A stretch of 52,313 nt of DNA, taken from positions 1-52,313 of the forward strand of contig ONHA01000017.1 in assembly GCA_900317515.1 (NCBI GenBank), in the 5' to 3' direction. The notes under the pieces are model-generated. The model did no database searches, was not told the origin of the DNA, and saw nothing but the letters and a program-made list of their open reading frames with translations. Source of the DNA: an uncultured Eubacteriales bacterium. Lineage in GTDB: Bacteria > Bacillota > Clostridia > Lachnospirales > Lachnospiraceae. The first letter of the stretch is position 1, and each line of letters starts with the position of its first letter. Shown in pieces: positions 32,877 to 42,065 of the stretch. A program made the translations under genes and the position numbers.

Positions 32877-33566
32877 ATGGGACGCAAGGTACTGGTTGTT
32901 GATGATGAGAAGCTGATCGTGAAGGGAATCCGTTTTTCGCTGCTGCAGGACGACTACGAGGTCGACTGCGCGTATGACGGCGAGGAGGCGCTGGAGATGG
33001 CGAGGAGAAAGGAGTATGATATGATCCTGCTGGATCTGATGCTCCCGAAGATCTCGGGCCTCGACGTCTGCCGGGAGATCCGCGAGTTCTCCCAGGTTCC
33101 GATCATCATGCTGACCGCCAAGGGGGAGGACATGGACAAGATCCTCGGCCTCGAGTACGGCGCGGATGACTATATCACGAAGCCTTTCAACATTCTGGAG
33201 GTGAAGGCCAGGATCAAGGCGATCCTTAGGAGGACGCAGGCAGCCGCGCCGGCGGAGACAAAATCCAGGATCATAGAGCTCGGAGGAGTGAAGATGGACT
33301 GCGAGGGCCGCAGGGTCTTTGTCGGAGACAAGGAGATCTATCTTACGGCCAAGGAGTTTGACGTGCTCGAGCTTCTCATGATGAACCCCAACAAGGTCTT
33401 CAGCCGTGACAGTCTGCTGAACACGATCTGGGGCTACGAGTATCCGGGCGACGTGCGCACCGTCGACGTGCACATCCGCCGTCTCCGCGAGAAGATCGAG
33501 GAGAACCCGGGCGATCCGAAGTATGTACATACAAAATGGGGTGTGGGCTATTATTTCCAGGGATAA
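32877..33566 (+). CDS. OmpR/PhoB-family response regulator
   Basis: Two-component transcription factor, 229 aa. The receiver domain (2-118) has the acidic pocket DDEK, phospho-acceptor D53 (ILLDLMLPK), the switch Thr in MLTAKGED and K in YITKPF. The C-terminal winged helix (about 130-228) has FDVLELLMMNPNKVFSRD and the recognition helix VDVHIRRLREKIE. It lies 9 bp after comEA and overlaps the sensor kinase gene. It resembles PhoP/WalR-type regulators, but the target genes are unknown. Confidence 0.95.
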   Translation: MGRKVLVVDDEKLIVKGIRFSLLQDDYEVDCAYDGEEALEMARRKEYDMILLDLMLPKISGLDVCREIREFSQVPIIMLTAKGEDMDKILGLEYGADDYITKPFNILEVKARIKAILRRTQAAAPAETKSRIIELGGVKMDCEGRRVFVGDKEIYLTAKEFDVLELLMMNPNKVFSRDSLLNTIWGYEYPGDVRTVDVHIRRLREKIEENPGDPKYVHTKWGVGYYFQG

Positions 33567-34983
33567 TAAATTTACATTTTTCAAGAGCCTCCGCGTGAGG
33601 ATCACAGTGATTTTGTTCTTCATCGGGATGGTGCCGTGCATAATCGCGACGAATGTTGTCGTGCAAAGTTATGAGGACCGCGCCGTTACGATCCGGGAAA
33701 TGAACGTCAAAAACCAGTGCGATATCCTCTGTGACTCCCTTGTGGCGGAGAATTATCTGGAGAACCTCGACTCGACGGTCTTAAACAGCCAGATATCGCT
33801 GGTATCGACTTTCTACAGCGGACGAGTCCTGATTGTGAACCGGGATCTGAAGGTCGTGAGGGACACCTACGATATCGACATGGGCAAGACATCGGTCTCC
33901 AAAGAGATCGTGAACACCTTCGAGACCGGAAAGGGATCGACCCAGTACGACGACGAGAACGCCTATATACTGATGACATTCCCGATCAAGAGCCGCGACG
34001 TGAGCTTTGTCGAGGGCGTCATGCTGATCTCGATCTCGACAAACGACATCGTCCAGAACGCCCAGAGCCTGGAAAACAGCGGTCTCATGGTGACGGTGGC
34101 GGTCTGCCTCGCGGTTCTTATCCTCGGCTACGTGCTGGCCGGCTTCCTGGTGCAGCCGTTCCTGCGCATCACTCACGCGATCGAGGATGTGTCGGACGGG
34201 TTTGCCGACGAGGCGATCTCCGTGCCGGACTACACCGAGACCGAGCTCATCACGACCGCCTTCAACCAGATGCTCTCCCGTGTGAGGAGCATGGATGCCT
34301 CGCGTCAGGAGTTTGTGAGCAACGTCTCCCATGAGCTGAAGACGCCTCTCGCGTCGATGAAGGTCCTGGCGGACTCCATCAACGGTCAGGAAAATGTCCC
34401 GATCGAGATCTACCGGGAATTCATGTCGGATATCACCCAGGAGATCGACCGTGAAAATGAAATCATCACGGACCTCCTGGCGCTCGTCCGTCTCGACCGC
34501 AAAGCGGCAAAGATGAACATCGAGAGCACCGATATCGGTAAGCTCCTGGAGGACATTTTAAAGAGGCTGCGCCCGATCGCGGACAAGCACAGCATCGAGC
34601 TGCATCTGGCGATCAACGCGCAGGTCATCGCGGATGTGGATGCGGGCAAGATCAGTCTTGCATTTTCCAATCTGGTGGAAAACGGCATCAAGTACAATGT
34701 CGAAGGGGGCTCGGTGAGGCTCTCGCTGAACGCGGACAAGCGGTATTTCTACGTGACGGTGCAGGACACCGGCATGGGAATGGATGAAGAACAGATCGAG
34801 CATATCTTCGAGCGATTCTACCGCGGCGAGAAGTCGCATTCCAGCGAGATCGAGGGAACCGGCCTCGGACTCGCGATCACAAAGAGCGTGATCATGCTCC
34901 ACCACGGCGTGATCCGGGTATCGAGCAAAGTCGGGGAGGGCAGCAGCTTCCATGTGCGCATCCCGATTGAATTCAACAGCTGA
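33523..34983 (+). CDS. Sensor histidine kinase
   Basis: Membrane-bound kinase of 486 aa, partner of the preceding regulator. There are two transmembrane helices (about 27-47 and 187-208) around a roughly 140-residue outer sensor domain (double Cache/PAS-like in size). HAMP (to about 255) is followed by HisKA with H270 in SNVSHELKTPLASM. HATPase_c has N box NLVENGIKYN, G1 DTGMGM, F box IFERFYRGE and G2 GTGLGLAI. ATG 33523 overlaps the regulator by 44 bp; GTG 33541 is an alternative, and neither has a strong ribosome site, which suggests coupled translation. The signal is unknown. Confidence 0.95.
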   Translation: MYIQNGVWAIISRDNKFTFFKSLRVRITVILFFIGMVPCIIATNVVVQSYEDRAVTIREMNVKNQCDILCDSLVAENYLENLDSTVLNSQISLVSTFYSGRVLIVNRDLKVVRDTYDIDMGKTSVSKEIVNTFETGKGSTQYDDENAYILMTFPIKSRDVSFVEGVMLISISTNDIVQNAQSLENSGLMVTVAVCLAVLILGYVLAGFLVQPFLRITHAIEDVSDGFADEAISVPDYTETELITTAFNQMLSRVRSMDASRQEFVSNVSHELKTPLASMKVLADSINGQENVPIEIYREFMSDITQEIDRENEIITDLLALVRLDRKAAKMNIESTDIGKLLEDILKRLRPIADKHSIELHLAINAQVIADVDAGKISLAFSNLVENGIKYNVEGGSVRLSLNADKRYFYVTVQDTGMGMDEEQIEHIFERFYRGEKSHSSEIEGTGLGLAITKSVIMLHHGVIRVSSKVGEGSSFHVRIPIEFNS

Positions 34984-34996
34984 GGAGCGAGAGAAC

Positions 34997-35902
34997 ATGA
35001 AAAATAAAATGGGAATTTTCATATTGATCCTGGCGCTCCTTTTCACAGGCTGCAGGGCCACGCGGAGCGTAGGGAAAGTCGAGGGGACGAATGTCTACTG
35101 CCTCGATGCGGATTATGAATCGCTTGAGACGGAAACCTATATCATGATCACCACGAGGATCGAGGATGAGATCGAGGAGCTCATCTACGTGATCGAGACC
35201 GGGCCGGAAGAGGCGGATCACAAGGCTCTCCTGCCGGAGAACGTGACGGTCCAGGGCGTCAACTTTGAGAACGGGACGGCGACGCTGGATTTCTCCTCGG
35301 GTTATCGGGAGATGTCGAAGACCAGGGAAGTTCTGGTGCGCGCCGGCATCGTCCGGACACTGGTGCAGATCCAGGGCGTCCGGTATGTGGCGTTCACGGT
35401 GGACGGGATCCCGATCGCGGACTCCGAGGGCAATGAGGTCGGCCTCATGTCGGCGGACACCTTCATTGAAAATACAGGGCGGCAGATCAACAACTATCAG
35501 CACACCTCCATCAGCCTCTACTTTGCGGCTGAGGGAGGTTTAAGCCTTGTCAGGGAGGCGAGGTCGATCTACTACTCGAGCAGCAAATCCCTGGAATGGG
35601 CGATCGTCGAGCGGCTCATCGCGGGGCCGAAGGTGAAGGAGAATTATGCGGTGATCCCGGTGGGGACCCAGATCATCTCCGTGACGACCTCGGAGAATGT
35701 CTGCTACGTCAACCTGACCGAGGGAATCCTCACGGAACTCCCGGGGATCAGCCGCCGCGCAACCCTCTACTCGATCGTCAATTCGATCTGCGAGAACTGC
35801 AACGTCTCCATGGTGCAGATGTCCGTGGGCGGTGAGACGGACGTTGACTTCGGAGAAGGACTTGATTTTTCGAAACCGTTTGAGCCGGACTGGGCAGTGT
35901 GA
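34997..35902 (+). CDS. GerMN-domain lipoprotein
   Basis: Lipid-anchored extracytoplasmic protein, 301 aa. The signal peptide ends in the lipobox FTGC (MKNKMGIFILILALLFTGC). Two GerMN (sporulation/germination) domains appear in tandem: the first with ENVTVQGVNFENGTATLDFSSGY, the second with VIPVGTQIISVTTSENVCYVNLTEGI. GerMN domains occur in GerM and in LpqB, which is encoded beside the MtrAB two-component system of Actinobacteria. ATG 34997 has GAGGAG upstream; an in-frame ATG at 34952 lies inside the kinase gene. It sits directly after the kinase and may modulate it, as suggested for LpqB. It ends one base before comEC. Confidence 0.88.
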   Translation: MKNKMGIFILILALLFTGCRATRSVGKVEGTNVYCLDADYESLETETYIMITTRIEDEIEELIYVIETGPEEADHKALLPENVTVQGVNFENGTATLDFSSGYREMSKTREVLVRAGIVRTLVQIQGVRYVAFTVDGIPIADSEGNEVGLMSADTFIENTGRQINNYQHTSISLYFAAEGGLSLVREARSIYYSSSKSLEWAIVERLIAGPKVKENYAVIPVGTQIISVTTSENVCYVNLTEGILTELPGISRRATLYSIVNSICENCNVSMVQMSVGGETDVDFGEGLDFSKPFEPDWAV

Positions 35903-38095
35903 ATGTACGAAAACCTGAAAAAAGCCGAGCGGGCCCTCGGGCGCCGTCCGCTTCTTCTAGTGTGCCTCGCCTTTATGGCGGTGCTTATTTTTTTAAACGC
36001 GCTGGGGCTTCCGCTCGTGCCGGAAACGCCTGATGTGAGAGCGCTGCACGAGCATCTTATCTCCGGCGAAAATGAAGTGCGGCTCACGGGCTTCGTGAAG
36101 ACCCGGCGGATAACGGATGAATACTCTTTTGTGGTCCTTGAGGACACGAAGGTTACCCTGGGCGGTGAGGTCTATGCCGCCGGCAATGTTCGGGTGACCC
36201 TCGATGAGCCGGCTGCTTACGCGATCGGCACCTTCATCGGCGCGGCGGGAGAACTGAAAGAAACAGAGAAACCGACCAATCCCGGGCAGTTTGACCGGGC
36301 TTTTTATTATAAAGTGCAGAAAATTGGATTTTTGATGTCACGCCCCAGGATCACCGTTCTGGGAAAACAGACCCGGCCGCTGTCCGAGGCGGTCGCCCGG
36401 GTGCGGGAGAGGGTGACCGCCCGCCTTGCGGAAGTTTATCCGGAGGATGCCGAGGGGCCGCTCGGAGCGATGATCGCCGGCGACCGTTCCTCTCTCTCCG
36501 AGGAGGATACCGCCTGGTACCGGATGGGCGGTGTCTCCCATATGCTGGCGATCTCGGGCCTTCACATCACGGTCCTTGCGATGGGACTCTACCGGCTTCT
36601 TGTGCTGCTGCATCTCGACTACCGCGCGGCAGCGGCGGTTTCGGCGGTTTTCATTTCCCTCTATGCGGCCATGACCGGACTTTCCGCCGCTACAGTCCGG
36701 GCGGTCATCATGTTTCTCTTCCTCATGGGGGCAAAGCTTGCGAAGCGGACCTACGACCTGCCGACGGCGGCGGCCTTCGCGGCCATCCTGCTCCTTCTGG
36801 ACAATCCCTGTTACCTCTTTTACAGCGGATTTATCCTCTCGTTCGGGGCGGTGCTCTGTCTTCACGTCTTCACGGAGCGGAGCCGGTTCGCCGGAGGGGT
36901 GATCCTCGCCCTTCTCATGATGCCGGCGGTTCTGTGGTTCTTCTACGAGATTCCGATTCTGGGCGTCCCGGTCAATCTTGTCATCGTGCCCCTCCTGCCG
37001 CTCCTGCTCGTTCTGGGAGGAGCCGGGCTTCTTCTTGGCGGCGTCTTTGCCCTGCCGGCGGTCTTTCTCATCCGGCTGATCCGGCGGCTTCTCGTCCTCT
37101 GCGCCGGTCTTCCCTGGGCTTCCCTGATCCTCGGCCGGCCTTCGGCGGTGAGGATCGTCCTCTATTACGCCGCGCTTTTCATATTTCTCTATCTCTACAG
37201 CATCTATCGGACAAAGAAGAGGCGCTTTGCGCTGCTCCTCCTCATACCGTTTCTCGTACTGATCCTGGGGTTCACGCCCCGGACGGGCATCCGGCTGACA
37301 TTTCTCGATGTCGGACAGGGGGATTCGGCGGTGGCGGAGCTTCCGGGCGGGGAGACCATTCTCACGGACGGAGGCTCATCGACCGCGCTTTTCGTGGGAA
37401 ATGAAAGAATTCTCCCGTTCCTGAAATATGAAGGGATCCGTCATCTCGACTATATCTTTGTGACCCACATGGACACGGATCACACGAGCGGGATCACGGA
37501 GATCCTCACGGCCGTCCGGGATAAGACGACGTCCCTCACGGTCGGCTGCGTGGCGCTCCCGTATCTTGCGGAGACGGATGAGACGTACCGGGAGATGGCA
37601 AATCTTGCCAGGGAGGCCGGCGCCAGAGTGATCCGGGTGCGCGCGGGCGATGAGATCACTTTTAAGAAAGGCGCAGCCCTTGAGATTCTGGGGCCGGATC
37701 CGGCCGCGGAGACGGTTCCGCCGGATAAGAACGCCCAGTGCATCGTGCATCGAATCTCTCTGGGAGCGTTTGACGCGCTCATGACCGGGGATGCGGAGGG
37801 GGCAGGAGAGGAGGCGCTCCTTAAAAAGCTCATCTCCGCGGGCGTCGACTATGAGGTCCTCAAGGTGGCCCACCACGGGTCGAACAATTCGACTCCGGAG
37901 AAGCTCCTTGCATGCGTGCGCCCCGAGATCGCCGTGATCTCGGTGGGAAAGGGAAACGGCTACGGGCATCCGGGAGGAGAGCTTTTAAGCCGCCTTGAGG
38001 AGGGATCCCGGGAGATCTTAAGGACGGACATAAACGGGGCGGTCACGGTTTTCTCCGACGGAAAAGGCGTGCATTCTGAGACGATGAAGCCCTGA
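35903..38095 (+). CDS. comEC: ComEC/Rec2 DNA-uptake channel protein
   Basis: Integral membrane protein of 730 aa that carries single-stranded DNA across the cytoplasmic membrane. It has an N-terminal DUF4131/OB-like region (to about 170), a Competence domain with about ten membrane helices (about 190-450, HMLAISGLHITVLAMGL), and a C-terminal metallo-beta-lactamase-like nuclease domain from F467 (FLDVGQGDSAV) with the metal motif H522-x-D524-x-D526-H527 and VLKVAHHGSNNS. All expected parts are present and uninterrupted. ATG 35903 follows the previous stop directly. Transformation also needs a pilus and ComFA/DprA, none of which is seen in this window. Confidence 0.95.
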   Translation: MYENLKKAERALGRRPLLLVCLAFMAVLIFLNALGLPLVPETPDVRALHEHLISGENEVRLTGFVKTRRITDEYSFVVLEDTKVTLGGEVYAAGNVRVTLDEPAAYAIGTFIGAAGELKETEKPTNPGQFDRAFYYKVQKIGFLMSRPRITVLGKQTRPLSEAVARVRERVTARLAEVYPEDAEGPLGAMIAGDRSSLSEEDTAWYRMGGVSHMLAISGLHITVLAMGLYRLLVLLHLDYRAAAAVSAVFISLYAAMTGLSAATVRAVIMFLFLMGAKLAKRTYDLPTAAAFAAILLLLDNPCYLFYSGFILSFGAVLCLHVFTERSRFAGGVILALLMMPAVLWFFYEIPILGVPVNLVIVPLLPLLLVLGGAGLLLGGVFALPAVFLIRLIRRLLVLCAGLPWASLILGRPSAVRIVLYYAALFIFLYLYSIYRTKKRRFALLLLIPFLVLILGFTPRTGIRLTFLDVGQGDSAVAELPGGETILTDGGSSTALFVGNERILPFLKYEGIRHLDYIFVTHMDTDHTSGITEILTAVRDKTTSLTVGCVALPYLAETDETYREMANLAREAGARVIRVRAGDEITFKKGAALEILGPDPAAETVPPDKNAQCIVHRISLGAFDALMTGDAEGAGEEALLKKLISAGVDYEVLKVAHHGSNNSTPEKLLACVRPEIAVISVGKGNGYGHPGGELLSRLEEGSREILRTDINGAVTVFSDGKGVHSETMKP

Positions 38096-38112
38096 CATAG
38101 GGCCTCAGGGCT
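38088..38112 (+). terminator. Weak terminator-like hairpin at end of comEC
   Basis: AGCCCTGA (38088-38095, including the comEC stop codon) pairs perfectly with TCAGGGCT (38105-38112). The following bases are CCCTTCAGCTTTT, so the T-tract is poor. It probably gives partial termination before the polysaccharide cluster. Confidence 0.5.
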
Positions 38113-38130
38113 CCCTTCAGCTTTTATCAG

Positions 38131-38159
38131 TTGAAATTATGTAAGGAAAGATGTACAAT
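38131..38159 (+). promoter_or_regulatory. Promoter of the polysaccharide cluster
   Basis: TTGAAA (38131-38136), 17-bp spacer, TACAAT (38154-38159), 28 bp upstream of the first gene. This is a near-consensus promoter and probably drives the long co-directional run of overlapping genes that follows. Confidence 0.75.
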
Positions 38160-38187
38160 AGCAAAAAAGTTAACAGGAAGAAGTCAG

Positions 38188-39627
38188 ATGTACAGAAACA
38201 GCAACAGCTGGATGAAGCACCTGGATTTTATTATATTGGATCTTATCGTCACTGTGGCGGCTTACATCATATCCTATCGCCTGCACCTGGGCGTGAAATG
38301 GATCAACCGGCGGGAGCTCTACAACAGCGGTACAGTGATTGCGGCTCTCTCGAGCTTATCCGGGTCGCTTTTTCTTCAGACGCATAAAAATATATTAAAA
38401 AGAGACTGGGGCAAGGAGCTTTTATCCGTAATCAGACACATGGCGTTTGTGATCCTTGTCCTCATAGGCGTGCTCTTTTTCCGCCAGATGGGTGAGCCGT
38501 ATTCGCGGCTCTCGGTGCTCTACTATGCGGTTCTCGGAACGGTGATGATCTTCATTTCCCGGATCATCTGGAAGAAGCTCCTGCTCATGCGCCTGAAAAG
38601 AGGCGAGAACGTCAGAAAGGTTCTGATCGTGACGGACAGCGCATCCGCGGAAGAGACGATCCGCCGCATCCGGAAGAACATATCCCCGGACATCTCCCTT
38701 TTCGGGATCGTCCTGCTTGACGGCGAGGGTGATTCGGAGGAGGAGATTGCGGGGCTTAAGGTCTTTTGCAGGCCGGATCAGATGATCGACAAGCTTCAGG
38801 GAGCCTGGGTGGACGAGGTTATGATCTGTCCCTCACGGGACGGCGGCGTGCCGGAAGAGCTGCTCGGTAAACTGGCTGAGATGGGTGTCACGACACATCT
38901 TAAGATCGGAATAGAAAATGAGCGCAGCACCATGCAGACAATTGAACGGGTTGCGGGCATCACGGTGCTCACGGAGAGCATTCGGATCGCATCGCCCGGC
39001 CAGGTGCTGCTGAAACGGCTTATGGACATTGCCGGCGGCCTTATCGGCCTCATTATTACGGGACTCCTCACGGTCATCGTGGGCCCTTTCATCTATTTTG
39101 CGGACCCGGGACCGATCTTCTTCAGGCAGAAGAGGGTGGGAAAGAACGGACGCATCTTTAAGATATGGAAATTCCGGTCCATGTATCAGGACGCCGAGGC
39201 CAGAAAGAAAGAGCTGATGGATAAAAATGAGATGGACGGCCTCATGTTCAAGATGGAGGCGGATCCCCGCATCATCGGCAGCGGCCCGGACGGGACCCGC
39301 CACGGAATCGGCTGGTTTATCCGGAAGACTTCGATCGACGAGTTTCCGCAGTTCCTGAATGTCCTTATGGGAGATATGAGTCTTGTCGGCACACGCCCGC
39401 CGACACTGGACGAGTGGCGGAATTACGATCCTCATCACCGCGCCCGCATGGCAATCAAGCCCGGCCTTACCGGGCTCTGGCAGGTGAGCGGCAGAAGCAA
39501 CATTACGGATTTTGAGGAAGTAATCAGGCTCGATCTTGAGTACATCAACACGTGGAGCGTCCTTGGGGATATCGGAATCATCCTGAAAACGGTGAAGGTG
39601 CTCTTTACGGGCGACGGGGCGAAATAA
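38188..39627 (+). CDS. Polyprenyl-phosphate sugar-1-phosphate transferase (initiating enzyme)
   Basis: Starts each repeat unit by transferring a sugar-1-phosphate from a UDP-sugar to undecaprenyl phosphate. 479 aa. There are four N-terminal membrane helices (about 10-120) and a CoA-binding-like Rossmann region (PF13727 type, about 130-260). The catalytic bacterial sugar transferase domain (about 280-479) has LLKRLMDIAGGLIGL, FFRQKRVGKNG, KFRSM, DEFPQFLNVLMGDMSLVGTRPP and KPGLTGLWQVSGR. It belongs to the WbaP/CpsE/EpsL-like class. ATG 38188 has AGGAAG upstream; an upstream TTG would fall on the promoter. The sugar (galactose or glucose most often) cannot be told from sequence. Confidence 0.94.
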   Translation: MYRNSNSWMKHLDFIILDLIVTVAAYIISYRLHLGVKWINRRELYNSGTVIAALSSLSGSLFLQTHKNILKRDWGKELLSVIRHMAFVILVLIGVLFFRQMGEPYSRLSVLYYAVLGTVMIFISRIIWKKLLLMRLKRGENVRKVLIVTDSASAEETIRRIRKNISPDISLFGIVLLDGEGDSEEEIAGLKVFCRPDQMIDKLQGAWVDEVMICPSRDGGVPEELLGKLAEMGVTTHLKIGIENERSTMQTIERVAGITVLTESIRIASPGQVLLKRLMDIAGGLIGLIITGLLTVIVGPFIYFADPGPIFFRQKRVGKNGRIFKIWKFRSMYQDAEARKKELMDKNEMDGLMFKMEADPRIIGSGPDGTRHGIGWFIRKTSIDEFPQFLNVLMGDMSLVGTRPPTLDEWRNYDPHHRARMAIKPGLTGLWQVSGRSNITDFEEVIRLDLEYINTWSVLGDIGIILKTVKVLFTGDGAK

Positions 39628-39648
39628 ATCACGGAAAAGACACTGAAA

Positions 39649-41097
39649 TTGAAAAAAGAAAAGCTTTCAAGCAATTTAATCATGCAGTTTCTGTATCAGG
39701 GGGTGACGCTCGTCATTCCGCTGATCATCTCGCCGTTTCTCACGCGCACGCTGGGCAGCAATGCGCTGGGGGTATATACCTACACATATTCGATTGCCTA
39801 TTACTTTGTGATGTTCGCCATGCTGGGGATATCAAGACATGGGCAGCGTGTTATCTCACAGTGCCGTGAAGATGACGAAAAGCTTCGCAAAGTATTCTGG
39901 AGCCTTTTTTTTGCTCATATTGTCGTGTCGCTGGTTTCTTTTGCGGCCTATCTCTGTGTCGCATTTATCTTCGGCGGCAATGATCTGGTTATTTATCTGA
40001 TCCAGGCGCTCTATGTGCTCTCGGCGCTTTTCAACATCACCTGGCTTTTTTACGGTCTGGAGAACTTTAAGACCGTTGTCCTCCGGAATACCGTCGTGAA
40101 GGCGGTCGAATGTCTTCTCATCTTCCTTCTGATCCGGCAGCCCTCCGATCTCTGGAAATACACACTGATCAGTGCCGGAGGCCTTCTGGTCGGCCAGGCG
40201 GTGATGCTCCCGCAGGCAGTCGCCGCCGTAAAACCCGTGCGGTTCGGGTGGGAGGATGTGAGGCAGCATATAAAGCCGCTCCTCGTCTTCTCGGTTTCGG
40301 TCATAGCGGTCTCCCTCTACACCGTGTTTGACAAAACACTGCTGGGACTCATGACGACGAAAGAGAATGTGGCCTTTTACGAGTATTCCAACAAAATAAT
40401 AACGATCCTCGTCTCCCTGATCGGGGCGGTCGGCACGGTCATGTACCCGAGAGCATGCGCGATGGCCGCAAAAAAGGATTACGAGAACCAGAAGAAATAC
40501 ATCAATTATTCCTTTTTCCTGGTCAGCATGATCGCTGTCGGGGCGATGTTCGGGCTGTTTGCCGTCGCGAGAGATTTCGCGGTTTTCTATTACGGGGAGC
40601 ACTTCAGCGCCTGCGGCGACATCATCATCGTCATGTCCCCCCTTGTCTTTATCATCGGGATGGGCGATATCCTGCGGACACAGTACATGATACCGAATCA
40701 CATGGATTTCCATTATAATCTCTGCATTTTTATGAATGCGGTGGTAAATCTGGTACTCAGCTTTCTGCTGATTCCGAAAATCGGTATCTTCGGAGCCGTC
40801 GCGGGGACAGCCTCGGCGGAACTCTTCGGTTTCCTCTACCAGTTTGCGGTGTGCCGTTCATTTATCCGGCCGAGGGATATCATAGAGAACAGCGCTCCGT
40901 TTTTCCTGATGGGAGCTGTCATGTACGCCGCGGTGCGAGTCCTTAAGAATTTTCTCGGCGTGGGGCTCGGATCGTTCCTCATTCAGGTGGCCGCAGGTGT
41001 TCTTGTGTACGGGAGTCTCAGCCTCATCTATATTTTGTTCCGCAAAAGAGAACTGTGGGACCTTGTTGTCGGGCAATTTCTTAAAAAGAAGGCATGA
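39649..41097 (+). CDS. Polysaccharide flippase (Wzx, oligosaccharide translocase family)
   Basis: Membrane protein of 482 aa in the MOP superfamily, with about 12-14 helices. It flips the lipid-linked repeat unit to the outer face. The N-terminal signature QFLYQGVTLVIPLIISPFLTRTLG is typical of RfbX/Wzx. The start appears to be TTG 39649 with GGAAAAGA upstream; ATG 39682 (MQFLYQG) is the alternative and would cut the first helix closely. The gene is a little less GC-rich than its neighbours. The stop overlaps an ATG at 41094 that is probably not used. Confidence 0.92.
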   Translation: MKKEKLSSNLIMQFLYQGVTLVIPLIISPFLTRTLGSNALGVYTYTYSIAYYFVMFAMLGISRHGQRVISQCREDDEKLRKVFWSLFFAHIVVSLVSFAAYLCVAFIFGGNDLVIYLIQALYVLSALFNITWLFYGLENFKTVVLRNTVVKAVECLLIFLLIRQPSDLWKYTLISAGGLLVGQAVMLPQAVAAVKPVRFGWEDVRQHIKPLLVFSVSVIAVSLYTVFDKTLLGLMTTKENVAFYEYSNKIITILVSLIGAVGTVMYPRACAMAAKKDYENQKKYINYSFFLVSMIAVGAMFGLFAVARDFAVFYYGEHFSACGDIIIVMSPLVFIIGMGDILRTQYMIPNHMDFHYNLCIFMNAVVNLVLSFLLIPKIGIFGAVAGTASAELFGFLYQFAVCRSFIRPRDIIENSAPFFLMGAVMYAAVRVLKNFLGVGLGSFLIQVAAGVLVYGSLSLIYILFRKRELWDLVVGQFLKKKA

Positions 41098-41111
41098 ATG
41101 CGCCGGTTCTA

Positions 41112-41141
41112 TTGCACTCGGACTTACAAATAAGGTATAAT
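41112..41141 (+). promoter_or_regulatory. Internal promoter ahead of licD
   Basis: TTGCAC (41112-41117), 18-bp spacer, perfect TATAAT (41136-41141), in the 77-bp gap between the flippase stop and the licD start. It would give the downstream genes transcription independent of the cluster promoter. Confidence 0.7.
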
Positions 41142-41174
41142 AGAAAAGATAGATTATCCGTTTGGAGACAGAAT

Positions 41175-42062
41175 ATGGAATTTGAAAGTGCAGACATCAT
41201 CACGCTTGACGGAGATAAGCTCCGGGCTTACCAGATGGAAGTCCTCGAAGTGGCGAAGGATGTCATCAGATTTTTTGAGGAAAATAAAATACGCTATTCC
41301 CTGAGCGGCGGCAGCATCCTTGGCGCCGTGCGCCATCAGGGCTTTATCCCCTGGGATGACGATATCGATCTTAACATGCCCCGCAGGGATTACAACAGGA
41401 TGTGCGCCCTGTTTGAGGAGGCGCTCGGAGATCGGTATTTCCTGCAGACGCCGGGCAAGTGTCCCGAGCTCGGGCTTCTGGTCACCCAGATCCGGAAAAA
41501 GGGGACTGTCGCGAGGCGTAAATACGACTGGCAGACTCCGGCGGAACAGTGCGGTATCTCCATCGACATCTATGTGATGGAAAATGTCTTTGACGACCCG
41601 CTGAGAAGATTCATCCAGAAGAACATGAGCATGTTCACGACGTTTGCCGTCTCCGCCATCCGTTTTCGAAAGAACAGCGAGCTTCCGAAAGGAATCGAGG
41701 AGCTGGAAGGGCGGCAGTACAATTATCCGAAAATGAAACAGCTGGCCGCAGCCTGCCTCGGGATCATTCCGCTCGAGAAATGGATCCGCTGGTGCATCTT
41801 CTGGAACAGGGCGTGCGGTGATTCTCACTCCGAGTATGTGGCGATCCCGACGGGACGGAAGCATTTTTCGGGGGAGATCTACCTGAGGCGCGATATGTGC
41901 CGGTTCAGGAAAGCGGCTTTTGAAGATCAGATGTTTAATATTCCCGTGAAAGCCAAGAAGTACCTGAGAGGTTTTTACGGTGACTATATGGCGATTCCGC
42001 CTGTGGAGAAGAGGGAGAAGCATATTTTCCTTGAACTCTCCTACGGCGATGCAGGGAGGTAA
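41175..42062 (+). CDS. LicD-family phosphotransferase
   Basis: Predicted transferase that adds a phospho-alcohol (choline, ribitol or similar) from a CDP-activated donor onto a glycan. 295 aa. The family hallmark is clear: LSGGSILGAVRHQGFIPWDDDIDLNMPRRDY, with the acidic WDDDID metal site; later ECVAIPTG-like and RYFYGDYMAIPP-type blocks appear (here SEYVAIPTGRK and FYGDYMAIPP). ATG 41175 has GGAGAC upstream and lies downstream of the internal promoter. The in-frame ATG 41094 would precede that promoter and is rejected. The next gene encodes a cytidylyltransferase that could make the donor. Confidence 0.92.
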   Translation: MEFESADIITLDGDKLRAYQMEVLEVAKDVIRFFEENKIRYSLSGGSILGAVRHQGFIPWDDDIDLNMPRRDYNRMCALFEEALGDRYFLQTPGKCPELGLLVTQIRKKGTVARRKYDWQTPAEQCGISIDIYVMENVFDDPLRRFIQKNMSMFTTFAVSAIRFRKNSELPKGIEELEGRQYNYPKMKQLAAACLGIIPLEKWIRWCIFWNRACGDSHSEYVAIPTGRKHFSGEIYLRRDMCRFRKAAFEDQMFNIPVKAKKYLRGFYGDYMAIPPVEKREKHIFLELSYGDAGR

Positions 42063-42065
42063 AGT

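Noticed and set aside
38151-38387. Possible small gene opening MYNSKKVNRKKSD between comEC and the sugar transferase
   Set aside because: It starts at the predicted -10 box, has no ribosome site, and overlaps the sugar transferase in another frame.
41094-41174. Upstream ATG for licD overlapping the flippase stop
   Set aside because: The added 27 residues are not conserved-looking, include the sequence of a near-consensus promoter, and ATG 41175 has its own ribosome site.
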